From Boesenbergia rotunda (taxonomy: Eukaryota; Streptophyta; Magnoliopsida; Zingiberales; Zingiberaceae): DNA of 64,000 bases. A program made the position numbers and the translations under genes. Each line of letters begins with the position of its first letter. Position 1 is the first letter of the stretch. A model generated the notes under the pieces. It ran no database searches. It worked only from the letters and a program-made list of their open reading frames with translations, and had not been told where the DNA came from. The DNA lies in contig JAGFNQ010001614.1 in the NCBI GenBank assembly GCA_024364735.1, positions 320,784 through 384,783 on the forward strand, in the 5' to 3' direction. Positions 35,282-47,171 of this stretch are shown here, in pieces.

Positions 35282-35776
35282 TTGGAGGATCCAGTTCCCC
35301 GACATCTCAGTTTCTTCATAATCCCCGAGTATGCGGGGACCACCGACCCAGAGGAGCACTTAATGAAGTTTGAGAGTGCTGCCCTACTTCATCAATACCC
35401 GGAAGGCGTCAAGTGCCGAGCCTTCCTAACGACACTCTCTGGCCCTGCCCAGAGATGGTTTGACCGACTCCACAAGACGAGCCTCAATCTGTTTGCATTG
35501 AAGCAAGGCCTGAAGGAATCCCTCCGGGCCTACATCAAAAGATTCAATGGGGTGGCACTGGACGTGCCGACTGCCACCCCCGAGGTCCTAGTCAGCGCAT
35601 TCTCCCAAGGACTGCAGGAGGTAGACTTCTTCTGCTCGCTGATTAGGAAGTCCCCGAAAGACTTTGACAACATATTGGGAAAGGCTGTCAAGTATATCAA
35701 CGTTGAGGAGGCACATGCTACTCGAAAGAAGGAGTCGGCTCGCCTCCCAACCCCGCCTAGAACACCAGATCCCTAG
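35282..35776 (+). pseudogene. gag: gypsy gag with internal deletion
   Basis: Contains PEYAGTTDPEEHLMKFESAA and CRAFLTTLSGPAQRWFDRL, the gypsy capsid core, then LKQGLKESLRAYIKRFN and SAFSQGLQ. The segment of about 35-40 residues that normally links the WF motif to the LKQ motif is missing. It ends at a stop at 35774. The zinc-knuckle region is not recognisable in the following 400 bases. Confidence 0.8.
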
Positions 35777-36206
35777 GCGGACCCATCCGTAGCCCGCGCG
35801 GACCCGCCGACCGAGTGGGGATGGAACGCCGCCACGTGCAGCAGGTGGCCCAAGGGTGTCTCTCGACCCAGTGGAGGCCATATTGCGCGTTCCACCGAGC
35901 CACACCCACGCTACTGATGAATGCCGACAGGCCGGCCGAGGCCGAGCTCCTGCTCCCCGAGGATGTGGGCGGCTAGCTTCTCCCGAACGTGGCGCAAGTA
36001 GAGGTGGCCAGGCTGTAGATCCGGCGGCCGAAGAGCTCCGAGGAAACCCCCCGGTCGTCCGCAATCTATTCCCTCAGGGGAATCGGGCCGAGGCCGAGGA
36101 GATGGAGGAGGAGCAGGCTAACCAGCAAAATGCCGTCCGGGGAGGAGTACATGTCATCTCGGGCAGGCCAACCGGGGGAGACTCCAACTGAGCCAGGAAG
36201 GCACAG

Positions 36207-36896
36207 GTGCGTCGGTTAGAGATTCATCAAGTCGGCACTAGCTCGGCGCAGGCAGCGGAGCCCCAGATCAGTTTCAGGCCCCAAGATCTACAAGAACTTA
36301 AGGTCCCACATGATGACGCCCTGGTTATCACTGCCATCATCGCTAACTATCAAGTCCACCGCACCATCGTGGACACAGGAAGCTCGGTCAACATACTGTA
36401 CAAGAAGGCGTTCGACCAGCTTCAAATAGAGATGTCCCAGCTAGACTTAGTGGCGACCCTGTTGTTTGGTTTCACGGGGAACCAAGCGCAGCCAATCGGC
36501 CAGATCCGACTAGCTGTTTCTTTAGGCGAGGAGCCGCTAAAGAGGACCCGATAGTCCACTTTCCTGGTGGTCGATGCTTCCTCAGCCTACAACGCTATCC
36601 TGGGCCGACCGGCCGTCAATGAAATCCGAGCCATCACCTCCACCTTCTACCTTAAGAATAAGTTCCCAGTCGGGGACAAGGTGGGAGAGGTCCGGGGTGA
36701 CCAGATAATGGCCCGGAGGTGTTATGTTGACGAAGTCCGGGTGGAGAGCCAGAAGGCGCCACGCCCCTTCTCAGACTGCAATATGGTCCAGACTCGCCGT
36801 TGGCTGAACTGCGCGAGGACAAGGAGGAGGTCCAGCTTCTTCCCGATCGAAAGGAAGCTCGAGTCAAGATCGCGACCAGGCTGCCCGAGGAGCTGA
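36207..36896 (+). pseudogene. gypsy aspartic protease region
   Basis: The active site IVDTGSSVNILYKKAF is intact. The frame is broken by TAG at 36552 and continues as FLVVDASSAYNAILGRPAVN, the family's C-terminal protease motif (ILGRP). It then degrades before RT. Confidence 0.8.
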
Positions 36897-36934
36897 GGGA
36901 GCCCCTGCTAGAATGCTTGGCTCGAAACTAGGAC

Positions 36935-38062
36935 GTGTTTGCCTGGTCGGTCAGAGAGTTGAAAGGCGTTCGACCGGAGGTGGGGGAGCTTCACCTCCAT
37001 GTCTATCCCAATGCTCGGCCCGTCAAACAGAGAAAACGGGACTTCAACACCGAGCAGAATAAAGTGATCTGGGCCGAGATCGAAATTTTGCTAGAGGCCG
37101 GCCACATCAGGGAAGTACAGTTCCCAGCTTGGTTAGCCAACGTTGTGTTGGTACCCAAACCCGACAATAAGTGGCGAGTCTGTATCAACTTCCGGGACTT
37201 TAACCGGGCATGCCCCAAGGACTGCTACCCGCTACCCGCTACCCCGAATCGATCAGATGCTGGATTCGACGGCTGACAGCGAGCTCATATCCATGCTCGA
37301 TGCATATCAAGGGTATCATCAAGTACCCCCTGGCTGTGGGAGATTAAGAAAAAGTCAGCTTCATCACGACGGACGACATCTATGCTACACCTTATGTCGT
37401 TCGGATTAAAGAACGCTGGAGTCACTTACCAGCGGATGATGAATAAAGTCTTCGGGACTCAGATCGGGCGAAACATCGAAGTGTATGTGAACGACATCCT
37501 GATTAAGTCCACCCGAGTGGAAGACCTGGTAGCCGATGTCGAGCAGACTTGCCAAACACTACGCAGGTACAGACTCAAACTAAACCCTGCTAAGTGTCTC
37601 TTTGACGCTCGGAGCGAAAAATTTCTCGGGTACATTGTGACCGAATGGGGCATCGAAGCCAACCCAAGCAAGGTCAAGGCCTTGCTGGACATGCCTCCAC
37701 CAAGGAACCTCCGAGAGGCGCAGTGACTCACCGGGCGAATCACAGCTCTGTCTCGATTCATTTCCCGATCGGCCGAGCGGGGATTGCCATTCTTCAAGAC
37801 CCTCCGCAAAGCCATCAAATTTCAGTGGGAAGCCGACTGCGACAAAGCGTTCGAGGAGTTGAAGGTCTACCTCGCTGAGCTGCCAGTATTAGTCAAGCCC
37901 GAAGTCGGAGAGATATTGTCAGTGTATTTAGCTGCCTCGGCCGACTCAATCAGTCTAGTTTTAATCCGGCAAGAGAGGACTGAGCAGCAGCCAGTGCACT
38001 TTTTTGCTCATCTACTGAAAGGGGCCGAGTGTCGGTATACGACGCTCGAAAAATTAACGTAA
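36935..38062 (+). pseudogene. gypsy reverse transcriptase and partial RNase H, frameshifted
   Basis: RT motifs in order: VLVPKPDNKWRVCINFRDFN (36.9-37.2 kb), then, in another frame, DSELISMLDAYQGYHQV, then MSFGLKNAGVTYQRMMNKVF and the catalytic box YVNDILIKS, where the usual form is YVDD. A CTACCCG duplication near 37230 causes one frameshift; another lies near 37340. KFLGYIVTEWGIEANPSK follows, then a stop at 37726, then RNase H-like FQWEADCDKAFEELK up to the truncation. The frame breaks and the altered catalytic Asp make it inactive. Confidence 0.85.
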
Positions 38063-39640
38063 AAAATATTATGATAAATAAGATAACATATTATGAAAAT
38101 TATCATAATAATAAATATAAAATAATAATAAATATGATTACGATTATAATTTAAATATGATTCTCAGAATGCCAATGCATGAGCCTTGAGCGAGAGCACT
38201 AAAAAAGAAAGGTTACAATGATGGTCACAGGTTCTCCAGCGCAGTCACTCTCACACTCATGCATGTAAGTTTTCAATAAGGAAGAATTAATGAAGTAGAA
38301 GATGAACAATAGTTAAGAGTTTTGATGCATGTGTCCCTGTGTACCTTTGCCTCCAGAGGCAGGCGGTCTTTTGTAGGACTGTCTTCACCCCTTCACGTTC
38401 ATAATGTGCCCTGATATGTCCGCCCATGTTACGCAATGAAAGGAAATGGATGTATTTTCCCACATTCTCCGTGGCGAACGACTACGTTGTCCATGCCTTA
38501 TACGAGCAATGGCTATCGAGCTCATCTAGGGTTGAGGTTGCTTGAAGTCGAGAGGAGTGCGGAGTCGGGACCATTTGAAGTCGAGGGGGAGCAAAGTTGA
38601 AGTCAAAGGGATGCAGAGTCGGGGCGCGGCTCCCATTGACTTTTAATCGCCAATTCATCGAGATTGTTCACTTCTTTAACCACGTGGGCTTTTTGACTAC
38701 TTATGTTTCATTAGCTTCCCTTTCAAATTTAATTGAAGGATGCAAGAGCCCAACTAATTGAACTAAACATGCGGTCAAAAATAAATTGGACTGAACCATC
38801 CACGTGGCTTTTGCGCCTTAAATGCAGCCATTACCCTGCCATGCGCAACACATCTCGGTTTCTAAGCCCAGAGTGAGTCAACATGCTGCCGACGTTGCAT
38901 CACATTAATGTCATGTGATCTTCTGTGTAAAAGATGAGGTGTCACCGAATCATAATGATTACAAAGATTTTGGTTTTATTTCCTCGCTTGATTGGAAGAC
39001 TAAACCTACATCCCACCTGTTTGATTGTATGGATCTGACGGTTGTAGTCGAGTGAGCGTCAGTATAAATATTTAAGTCGCAAATACTTCAATAAGAAAAA
39101 TATCTCATCGTATTTAAAGTTATGTCACCCATATTCTATGCTATGAAAGACCATACTTTACGAGTTATACCATGCCTGGTGCACCAGACTATTTCACAAG
39201 ATCTGATAGCTTAGGTGAGGCATCACGTGTCATTCGCTAATGTGACTGGAGAATTTGAGCATATTAGGTCACGAGTGTCAGACTACCAAATCCGAGTCTA
39301 ATAGACTTGAGTGTCGTGTCGGTAAGAGTTAAGCCGAGTAGGGCAGTGTGCCAGGTAATTGGAGCTAAGTTGAATGATGAGGGTTTGTCGAGTCAGTAGA
39401 GCTAAGCTGAAGGAAATGAGTGAGCCGAGTTTTGGGATCGAACCGGATAAGTGGAACGAGCTTAGTTTGAGTGTCAGGGTAAATCAAACTAGAAGAGATG
39501 AGTGATCTGAGTTTTCCCCAATCATTGATTTCTTTAAAATTATGGAACAGCTCTTTGTTACAACATATATGTCTAGTGTCACTGGTATCGATCCACCATT
39601 AGCACAGGTTTGAACCCGTCAAGTTTTGCTCAGAGGCCAT
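38063..39640. other. Repeat-like DNA without a recognised gene
   Basis: An AT-rich start, then GC-moderate DNA with many GCCGAG and GTCGAG words (39300-39500). Probably transposon-derived. No open frame of note. Confidence 0.4.
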
Positions 39641-39659
39641 GGTGAAAAGGTCATCCATT

Positions 39660-40520
39660 TTTTGTTCCTCATTTAGATTAGTCTCTTGTTTCTTCCCTGA
39701 CTTTTTTGCACTCCGAAGATTTATGACGGACTCGATCACAATTGAAGTACTTCTTAGAGAGCTTCTTTTTTACTTATGTCTCCTCTGGGTCTCATCTTTG
39801 AAGACTTATGATTCTTCCATTTCGAACTTTAATCATGTTTGACCACGTTGGGTTTTATAGTAGTCTGATAGAACAACTTTCTCTTTAAACTCTTGTAGTC
39901 TTCCTCAATGTAAAGTCTAACAATGAATTCTTCTATGTTAATCTCCTTCCGCTTGTGCTTCAGATAGTTCTTAGAGTCCTTCCAACCGGAAGATAGCTTC
40001 TCAATGATAGGTGTCACTTGTAAGGTATCAGTCAGTACCATGCCTTCCGAGTGAATCTCGTGGAAGATCACTTAAAGCTTATGGACTTGGTTAATCACCG
40101 TCTTGAAGTTAACCATCTTGTAGTATAGGAATATATCGACTCATGATGAATTTCTTGGTCCCTACATCCTCCATTTTGTACTTCTTGTTTAGTGACTCTC
40201 AAAGCTCCTTGGTCATTCTCTTTGTGTTATACATAGCGTATAGCGAGTCAGTAAGACAGTTGTGAATGTAATTTCGATATAAGAACTCAAAATGAGTCCA
40301 TGCTTCTATTGCATTGATAGTATGGACATAAGTAGTGTCCTCCGTATGCATGGGAGGTTTTTCGATCGAGAACTGAGTTAGATTCAACATGGTCAGGTAG
40401 AAGATCATCTTTTATTATCATCGTTTGAAGTTCAACTAAGTGAATTTCTCTAACCTTTTCCCATGCTTGATTAAAACATTTCTAATTGGGGAGGGAGCCA
40501 TCACGTGATGGTTCTGTTGC
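39660..40520 (-). pseudogene. gag: Ty1/copia gag pseudogene
   Basis: On the minus strand, NAIEAWTHFEFLYRNYI and TKRMTKEL, then, after a stop, KYKMEDVGTKKFIMSRY, then in another frame HEIHSEGMVLTDT and SGWKDSKNYLKHKRKEINIE match plant copia gag (UBN2 type) in the right order. Further on, KKYFNCDRVRHKSSECKK resembles the zinc knuckle, but its first cysteine is replaced. Several stops and frameshifts are present. No pol genes follow towards 38.1 kb. Confidence 0.82.
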
Positions 40521-40779
40521 ACTTCAATACATTCTATGACCATCTCAACATAAATAAAATTGTTTCAAGATTGTTGGACAATTTTTGACGGATATAGAGG
40601 AAATTTATTGAATTGAAATTACATAAAATCAATTTCAGATTTATTTATCGAGATGACCTGAGCTGATTAATCTTAGGTTGCCAAATAAGGAATGATGAGT
40701 TGCTTGGAATGATTGTGTTGCCTAGAAGACTGGATTGTCTTGTATGGTCGATCTGAGTTGTTTTGTATGACCAAGCTAA

Positions 40780-41035
40780 GATGCCTTATAGCATAGTGCC
40801 AAGCTATTGGCTGCCGAGTTGCCTTGGCCTGGCTGCTAAGTGCCTAGGCGTCGAATGTAGAGCTACCTTGGCCGAGTTGTCAAGTGCTGATCTGCCGAGC
40901 GTTGAGCTACCTTGGTAGAGCTACTGTGGCTATGATATTGAGTGTCAAGTTGTTGAGGGTCAGGTTGCCTTGGCAAAGCTACCGAGTGTCGAGTTGCCTT
41001 ATGATGAGTTGTCGAGCAGGTCGTCACCGAGTCAG
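40780..41035. repeat. Degenerate short tandem repeats (GAGTTGCCTTGG-like)
   Basis: Words such as GAGCTACCTTGG, GAGTTGCCTT, GTCGAGTTG and CCGAGT recur irregularly for about 250 bp, between the copia gag and its leader. Confidence 0.5.
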
Positions 41036-41039
41036 TAAA

Positions 41040-42122
41040 GGAAGATGTTGAGGCCTGTGTTTGACGGAGTTTCCTTAAAACAAATTCATCCCCTCTTACG
41101 GTGTTGAGAGGTCATGACAAACATCTATTTCCCAGGATACAATTAATGGAGAAATCATTATCTTAATTTAGTAACGATTGTTCGTGGTAAACTGAGAAAG
41201 TATCTGATTGTTATCACAAGAAGACTGTTGATAGAAATGAATCAACAGAGAAGAAAGACAGGAAACGAAAGTGGAGGAGTCACTTTTTGCGGTTGCCATT
41301 TTTTTTGCTTAAGGTCATGACCTCTTGTTATAGGAGTCTAATGGCTACGTTGTTATAGGAGCCTTAAGGTAAAACCGTGATTTGCCTCTCTCTGGACACC
41401 CGTGGGGCAGAGACTAAGGGACTGCTAAGGTGGCGGTTCCATCTTTTGTTCCTAATGGCTACATTGTTGCCCCCGTGGGCATAGCTAAGATGGTAAGGGA
41501 TTCGAGCTACGGGGTTGGTGGAGCGTAAATCCCTGCACTTTGTGTAAAAATGTCTCCTCCCCCACCCCCCCGGATCTCTTGCTTTCTCAGTCACGTGATT
41601 TATCTCCTCCGTATAGGTCCTGAGGCGAATTGACGGGGACGCTGGGGGCGAGCGTTTTGCCTTTTGCCACTCATGGCTCCGCTGCCTTGAATGACTAAGG
41701 AATGATCATTCATTGCCTCCAGCTGTTCGACCATCAATAGTGATCATTTCAAATCAACAGTTATAAATTCTCAATTAATCAATAATTAATTCAGCAGTTA
41801 CACACTTACGTAGTTTGCAAAAACTAAATTCACATGGTAAAACGTTGATTTATTCACTTCGGCAAATTTACCTTGATCAATTCAGCATTCGACGCATGTA
41901 GGCCATACCTGCACACGAGTCAATTTGGTTCGGTGTACTTGTGGGCTCATGCGTGAAAGAGATTCTTTCTCATGCATTTGTTCACTATATCAATATTTAT
42001 GAATCAATATAAACAGATAAAAATATATTGAAACTTTCAAATGTGAGATTAAAATCTCTTTCATAATGGAATCTTTCCATCTTTTTATCATTCATTTTTT
42101 TACCATTCACATATATCCAATA
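41040..42122 (-). repeat. LTR/leader-like repeat on the minus strand
   Basis: Read on the minus strand from 42122 it follows 33056-33540: TATTGGATATATGTGAATGG, then GTGAACAAATG, AACTCGTGTGC, a GCATGCGT-like stretch, AACGTTTTACCA and GTAACTGCTGAATTAATT. After about 400 bp the similarity fades. It is probably the 5' LTR or leader of the decayed copia copy downstream on that strand. Confidence 0.55.
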
Positions 42123-45070
42123 TTTATTAATTATGAGTGATTCATTGAATGTGAATAATGTGTAGAAACATATTAACATATGTATCTAATAATCCATTCT
42201 CAACCGGTATAAAATGCCTCATTAAATATCTAACTTTTTCATATAAATAATCATTATGTTAGGACAAAATTAATATTTTTCATAATTTATTTATCTATAT
42301 CTAATTGGATCAATAACATTAAACTATTTGAGATGAATAATATAATTTTTGATATAATATTAATATATACTTTTGTTATTATTGACGAGCTTATAACAGA
42401 ATGACATGATAGAATTATGACAACGAAACTTTTCTTTCCATTCAGTAGAAGATATTCTAGTCGTTAATCCGTAATTTTTGGTATTATGAAATTATTTGTC
42501 TTTTAAGGATTCATATAGTTAGAACAATTCGTTTTCGGTAAATTATAACCGTTGGTGCTTACATAAGCAAGTGAGTTGTCCAATTGACCAATTTATGAGC
42601 AAATATATTATTTAACTAGGATTTTATGGTGTCAGAAAGACGATTCATTCGTCCCTAATATTTTCATCAATCTAGGGTCAACATAAAGGAGATAAATCAT
42701 AGAGATTACTAATTCAAATGCTATGATTAATACGTGGGGAGGATAGGTATATTGATTTTACTAAATTTTGATCTTCAAATTTTATGATGGTAACATCCAC
42801 GCATTAATTATGATTTACGTAGGATTTTATTGAACATAATGATCAACTCTTCTAATCTCTTCTGATCGCACTAAAAATTATTTTTAATTGAAAATAAATT
42901 AAACAATAAAAAATAACTAAAAATTATTTATAAAATTACACAACATGCAGATTATTGACTTGTACTTACTAAAATTGATAAATATATATCACTTTTTATA
43001 TATAAAAAAACATAATAAAATTTCCTTATGGTGTGAAGTTGATTTTACATGGAAATATAAATGGTATATTTAGGTTGATAAATTTTGTTTCTTTAATCTT
43101 CTTAAATTGCATTAGGTAGAAAGTACTCATATTTTAGGTTCAATTATATTTCAAATTATCAAATTCGGTTATTTAATATGGTTAATAAAGAGTGTAAGTT
43201 AGATTTGTTTTATATTTTTGTATATGAGTTGAGTGAACAAGTTGCATAAGCTCGTTAAAAAATTTTGAGTTGATGTTGGTAGTTTAAAAGGTTAAGGTTG
43301 ATTAAGAGATTAATATGATAATTTAAAGTTTACGAGGTGAAGGTTAACCAAGAGATCGCACGGTGGGTTGCTTGCGGAGTCGGACTCGCATGATCAAGTG
43401 ATTGTTAATTTGATGACTTGGCCACGAGAGAGATGGATCCAGGGGCGAGAAGCATACGGTACGAGATGTCAAAGAACTTGAAAATATACGAATTGAGAGA
43501 ATATAAAGGGAGGTAATATATGGTTATTTTCTAAGTGAAATCTACTTAAAGGATCATATGACTAAATTGTATATGATGTTCGAGTTAAATCTTAATTTAA
43601 TCAATTAATAGCAAATTTAATTAGTCGACTAGAGAAATACTCTTAACTTCAATTTTGATGCAAATTAGTTTATAATATTTTTAAAGGAAAAAAATCACAT
43701 TGAAGAATATTAACGGAGTAAAAAGAAAGAATGAACATATTTTGATATTTTAAGAAAAATGTTTTTTTTTTATTTTTTATCTAGAGTAAAAATTAAATAC
43801 GCATCTTCTTATTTTCATCATCATAAAAGAAACACATCCCATGTCAAAAAAAATAAAATTATAAGAGCATTCCTTCCTAAATTTTCTTTCTAAATTATCC
43901 TTGATATAAAATAAGTTTAATTAAAATTGCATGTAATATAGGCTAAAAATGTTTAATTGTTCAAAATTATTCTAAATTTAGTAAAATGGTATAAGTCACC
44001 AACTTTTTTAAAATTGGACTTTGACCCGTGTTAATTTTGTCAAATTTTAAAGTGTGTATCTTGCTCTTTGAATCAATTATTTTTGAAAATCATCAGATCA
44101 TGATAAATCAAAAAATACTTGTAAAAATCCATCCAAAAATCAATAATTTTTTAAAATTATCATCTCATTAAAAAAATCTTTATAATGCAACCTAATTAGA
44201 ATTCAAATTTTAAATATATGATCAACTGCTTAGAAACCCTAAGAGCATCCACATTTCCTAAACAAAAAATTTATCTTAAATTTTATATTTTATAAAAAAA
44301 AATTATGTATCAATTATCCTATTTATTTTCTGAATTTAGAAATATTAAAATATTTATTTTCACCACGTTTGTCGTTTCCCTTGTAGGTTTAACATAGATA
44401 ATAATAATAAAAAATATAAAGGAGAGAAACATAATTAAATATAATAAATTATAGATAAGCTTATCCAAATTTAAATAAAATAATTATTTTATTTTAAATT
44501 TTAAAATTTCTATATAGAGGTGGATGCCCGAAGTCAATGTGCAGGAATGTGTAATGTGGCTCCCCGTACCGGCCTACTTTACTCGTCGACATTCGGTTAA
44601 AGTCAACATATTGACCAATCATAATTCGAGTAGTTCCTCGGTTGACGAAATCGGTCGCTGAAAATTTACAGGGCAATTTTAAAATAGAAATAAAATTTGC
44701 AGGTCAATAAGAGGCAACAAAATCAAGATTAAATCAAAATAAAATTTAGTTTAAAATGCGATGGGGTTGATTTGAAGATTTACTTTTAAAACATATTTAT
44801 ATCTTGATTATTTTAGTTTATCCTATCGATTATAAAATGTTAAATTCTATTAATTAAATCAATTAAAATAAATTACAATACTTATATTTTTTTTTGAAAA
44901 TTGTCAATAATTATGATTCAACTAGTAATCTATCAAGCATACATTGTAATTAATATTTTTTTAAAAAATATATTTATTCGATTTCGTTGTACATTTGGAG
45001 TTTCATTTTGAGATGCGAAATGAATTTCCAAGGGCACGCGTTGAAGTCTCTTTGTTTTGACCTCTTAACA
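42123..45070. other. AT-rich intergenic region
   Basis: No gene or clear repeat. A slightly GC-richer patch at about 43340-43480 and a short minus-strand frame at 44494-44676 have no recognisable content. Confidence 0.5.
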
Positions 45071-45074
45071 TAGG

Positions 45075-45080
45075 CACGTG
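45075..45080. promoter_or_regulatory. G-box upstream of the GRAS gene
   Basis: CACGTG just upstream of the presumed first (untranslated) exon. Confidence 0.3.
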
Positions 45081-45099
45081 TATTGCCACTGTAACGGCG

Positions 45100-47171
45100 T
45101 TATCGCCGTTATTGAAACGGACATATTGACTTCATCAGATCTGGACTGCCTCAGGGGACTGCGTTATCGCCTTCTTGGCTTCTCCTGCTTGCGTCCATCA
45201 TCCGTCTCCCAACGACTCCTCCACCGTCGCCAGACTCACCGATTCCGCCCTTCGTTTCTTCTTCTTCTTCTTTGACCTTTTTCCGCCCGTCGAATTTTGA
45301 CTTCTGGTTTTCGGAGGGCGGAGTGACAGATCATAGACCCTTAGCCTACTTCTTTTGATCAGCTTTGATCGGTCGAGTCATTGTTGGATTATGCCACGGC
45401 GATCGGCAATCTTTCTTTCCTGATCGAGGAACAGGTAATAAATAGAATTTAGTATCGCACTCTTCTGTTGCGCCCATGTGAGTTCGATTTCTCTCTGAGG
45501 AATTGTGTTTTGACTTGAAAACAACTTGATTTTTGGTTAATCGGCAAAATTGGATTTTTCAGTTGTTCGAGACGGTGCGGATTTTCTGAATTACAATGTT
45601 TGACTATTGAATTTTTGCACGCACGCTCCGGTATTGAGTCTTAAGTTAACGATCTTTTTTATCCTTGAAATATTTTGGCCTCGGCGCCGATTTTTCTGGA
45701 AAAATGTGGTCGTCTTTCCAAGTCATTGTTTGTGATTTAGTAAACGGATTTTACTGGTTCATTTGTCCTTGGTTTTAATGAACCATGAACCATGAACAGG
45801 TGCATCATCGAGGATGATATCCCTCAATTGTGGTTTAGATATTCAATTTGTTTTTAGAACCCTTTGATCTTCCCAAGCAAGTTGTGTATTTTAGAGAAAT
45901 AAAGCAAATAAGAAAAATGATGCATCTGCATTGCAGAGGTGAAGTGCTTTGTTATGCAATTCAATGACGGAAATTAGTCATAAAATTAAAAATACACATG
46001 ATATCTTAATGGTTGCAGAGGTGTGTGTTCTTCATTTTTTTCTTCTTTTATTAGAAAAGACCTGAGATGCAGTTAGTGTAATCCCGTCAAGTAAACCATT
46101 TTTGCACAATTGTGGACTTATTAATCATCAATGTGGTTCGCTTGGTGAAGAATATATGGGTGGTGGATTAAGAACCATGGCTAAGTCATCATATATTCTT
46201 ATACCTTGAAACTTGTACGATTGGTGTAATTTTGAAGTCCCAATAGGAGCATACCGTGTTCGCCAAAATAGACTGAGGCACTGAAGGAAAATCGAGATTA
46301 TGCTACATGGGAATTTCTTCCATGATGGCTCCAGAACACTATAAAATACATGTTGAGACTGGAAAATCATAGAATATGGCTTACTTTTCATTTTTTGACT
46401 GTAGGCAACACTATTGAAGGATTTCACGTGCTGTGAATCCTTTTCGCCTGATCTGTTTTGCTCTGTATAAGACATAATCACTGAGTAGTCCCATGAACAA
46501 GTCGGTTTTCGCCACAAGCCTTCAGCTATGGTCCTTTCATTATCACTAGCATACTAATATGTTAGTCCATTCATAGCATCCCTTTTTTTTGTTGGTTCCT
46601 TCTCTCTTGGCAGTTGTCCCTCTTTAGTTTCTGTCATTGTATCATTTGTTACAGTTTTTTAAACTAAGATGCTGATCTTGTTAATTCTTGAATGAGAAGC
46701 CATCCATCTTCAATTTACTTGTAGAAACTGGTTGTTAATTCTTGAATTTACTTGTTACATTATTCTATAATTTACTTGTTATTTAGTTTGTCCAAAGATA
46801 TTTAGCACTGTGCATTAGACTGAAGTGTAACCTGTCTTTGAATTTCAGAGTCATTCTGCCGCTCAAATCTGGATAGCTATGTCATATTTATGCATTTTTT
46901 TAAAAGATATTGAAGCTATTCTTGTTTGCTTCTATTTAAAAAAACTTGTTTGTAAAAGAGTATAGAAGTTCATATCAAAAACTGATTTATGCATACCCTC
47001 TCATATAGAGGGGAAGACGTGATAAAATTTTTGCACTTGCTAACATTGCCTTTTGTGGTCACAGCACTATGGAACTTATTGCTATTTGGTCTGGCCGACC
47101 AGCTTAAGAAGTGTCCCATCTTGGTGAATTGGAACTCTTGTTCAGCTTGAAGTATATTAAGTTAAAATATC
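45100..47171 (+). other. 5' UTR exon and large 5'-UTR intron of the GRAS gene
   Basis: A GC-richer stretch up to AGGAACAG|GTAATA (donor after 45434) looks like a non-coding first exon with a TTC-repeat leader at 45258-45275. An acceptor TTGTTCAG ends at 47145, 26 bp before the ATG. A 5'-UTR intron of about 1.7 kb would fit the PAT1/SCL branch, where such introns are common. The exact exon start is a guess. Confidence 0.5.

Larger units (their letters stand above)
33056..38062 (+). mobile_element. Decayed, 3'-truncated Ty3/gypsy retrotransposon
   Basis: In order: a probable 5' LTR (33056-34881), a PBS (34885), gag (35282), protease (36207), RT (36935) and the start of RNase H, stopping abruptly at 38062 where AT-rich DNA begins. 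It is GC-rich compared with its surroundings. The order and sequence fit a non-chromoviral (Tat-like) gypsy element. There is no 3' LTR in the window. Confidence 0.8.

Noticed and set aside
39604..39630. tRNA-like B-box (GGTTTGAACCC)
   Set aside because: No A-box or cloverleaf found around it.
44494..44676. 60-codon minus-strand ORF
   Set aside because: Short, isolated and without recognisable content.
46128..46517. 129-codon minus-strand ORF
   Set aside because: Lies inside the 5'-UTR intron of the GRAS gene; no recognisable domain and no splice or neighbour support.
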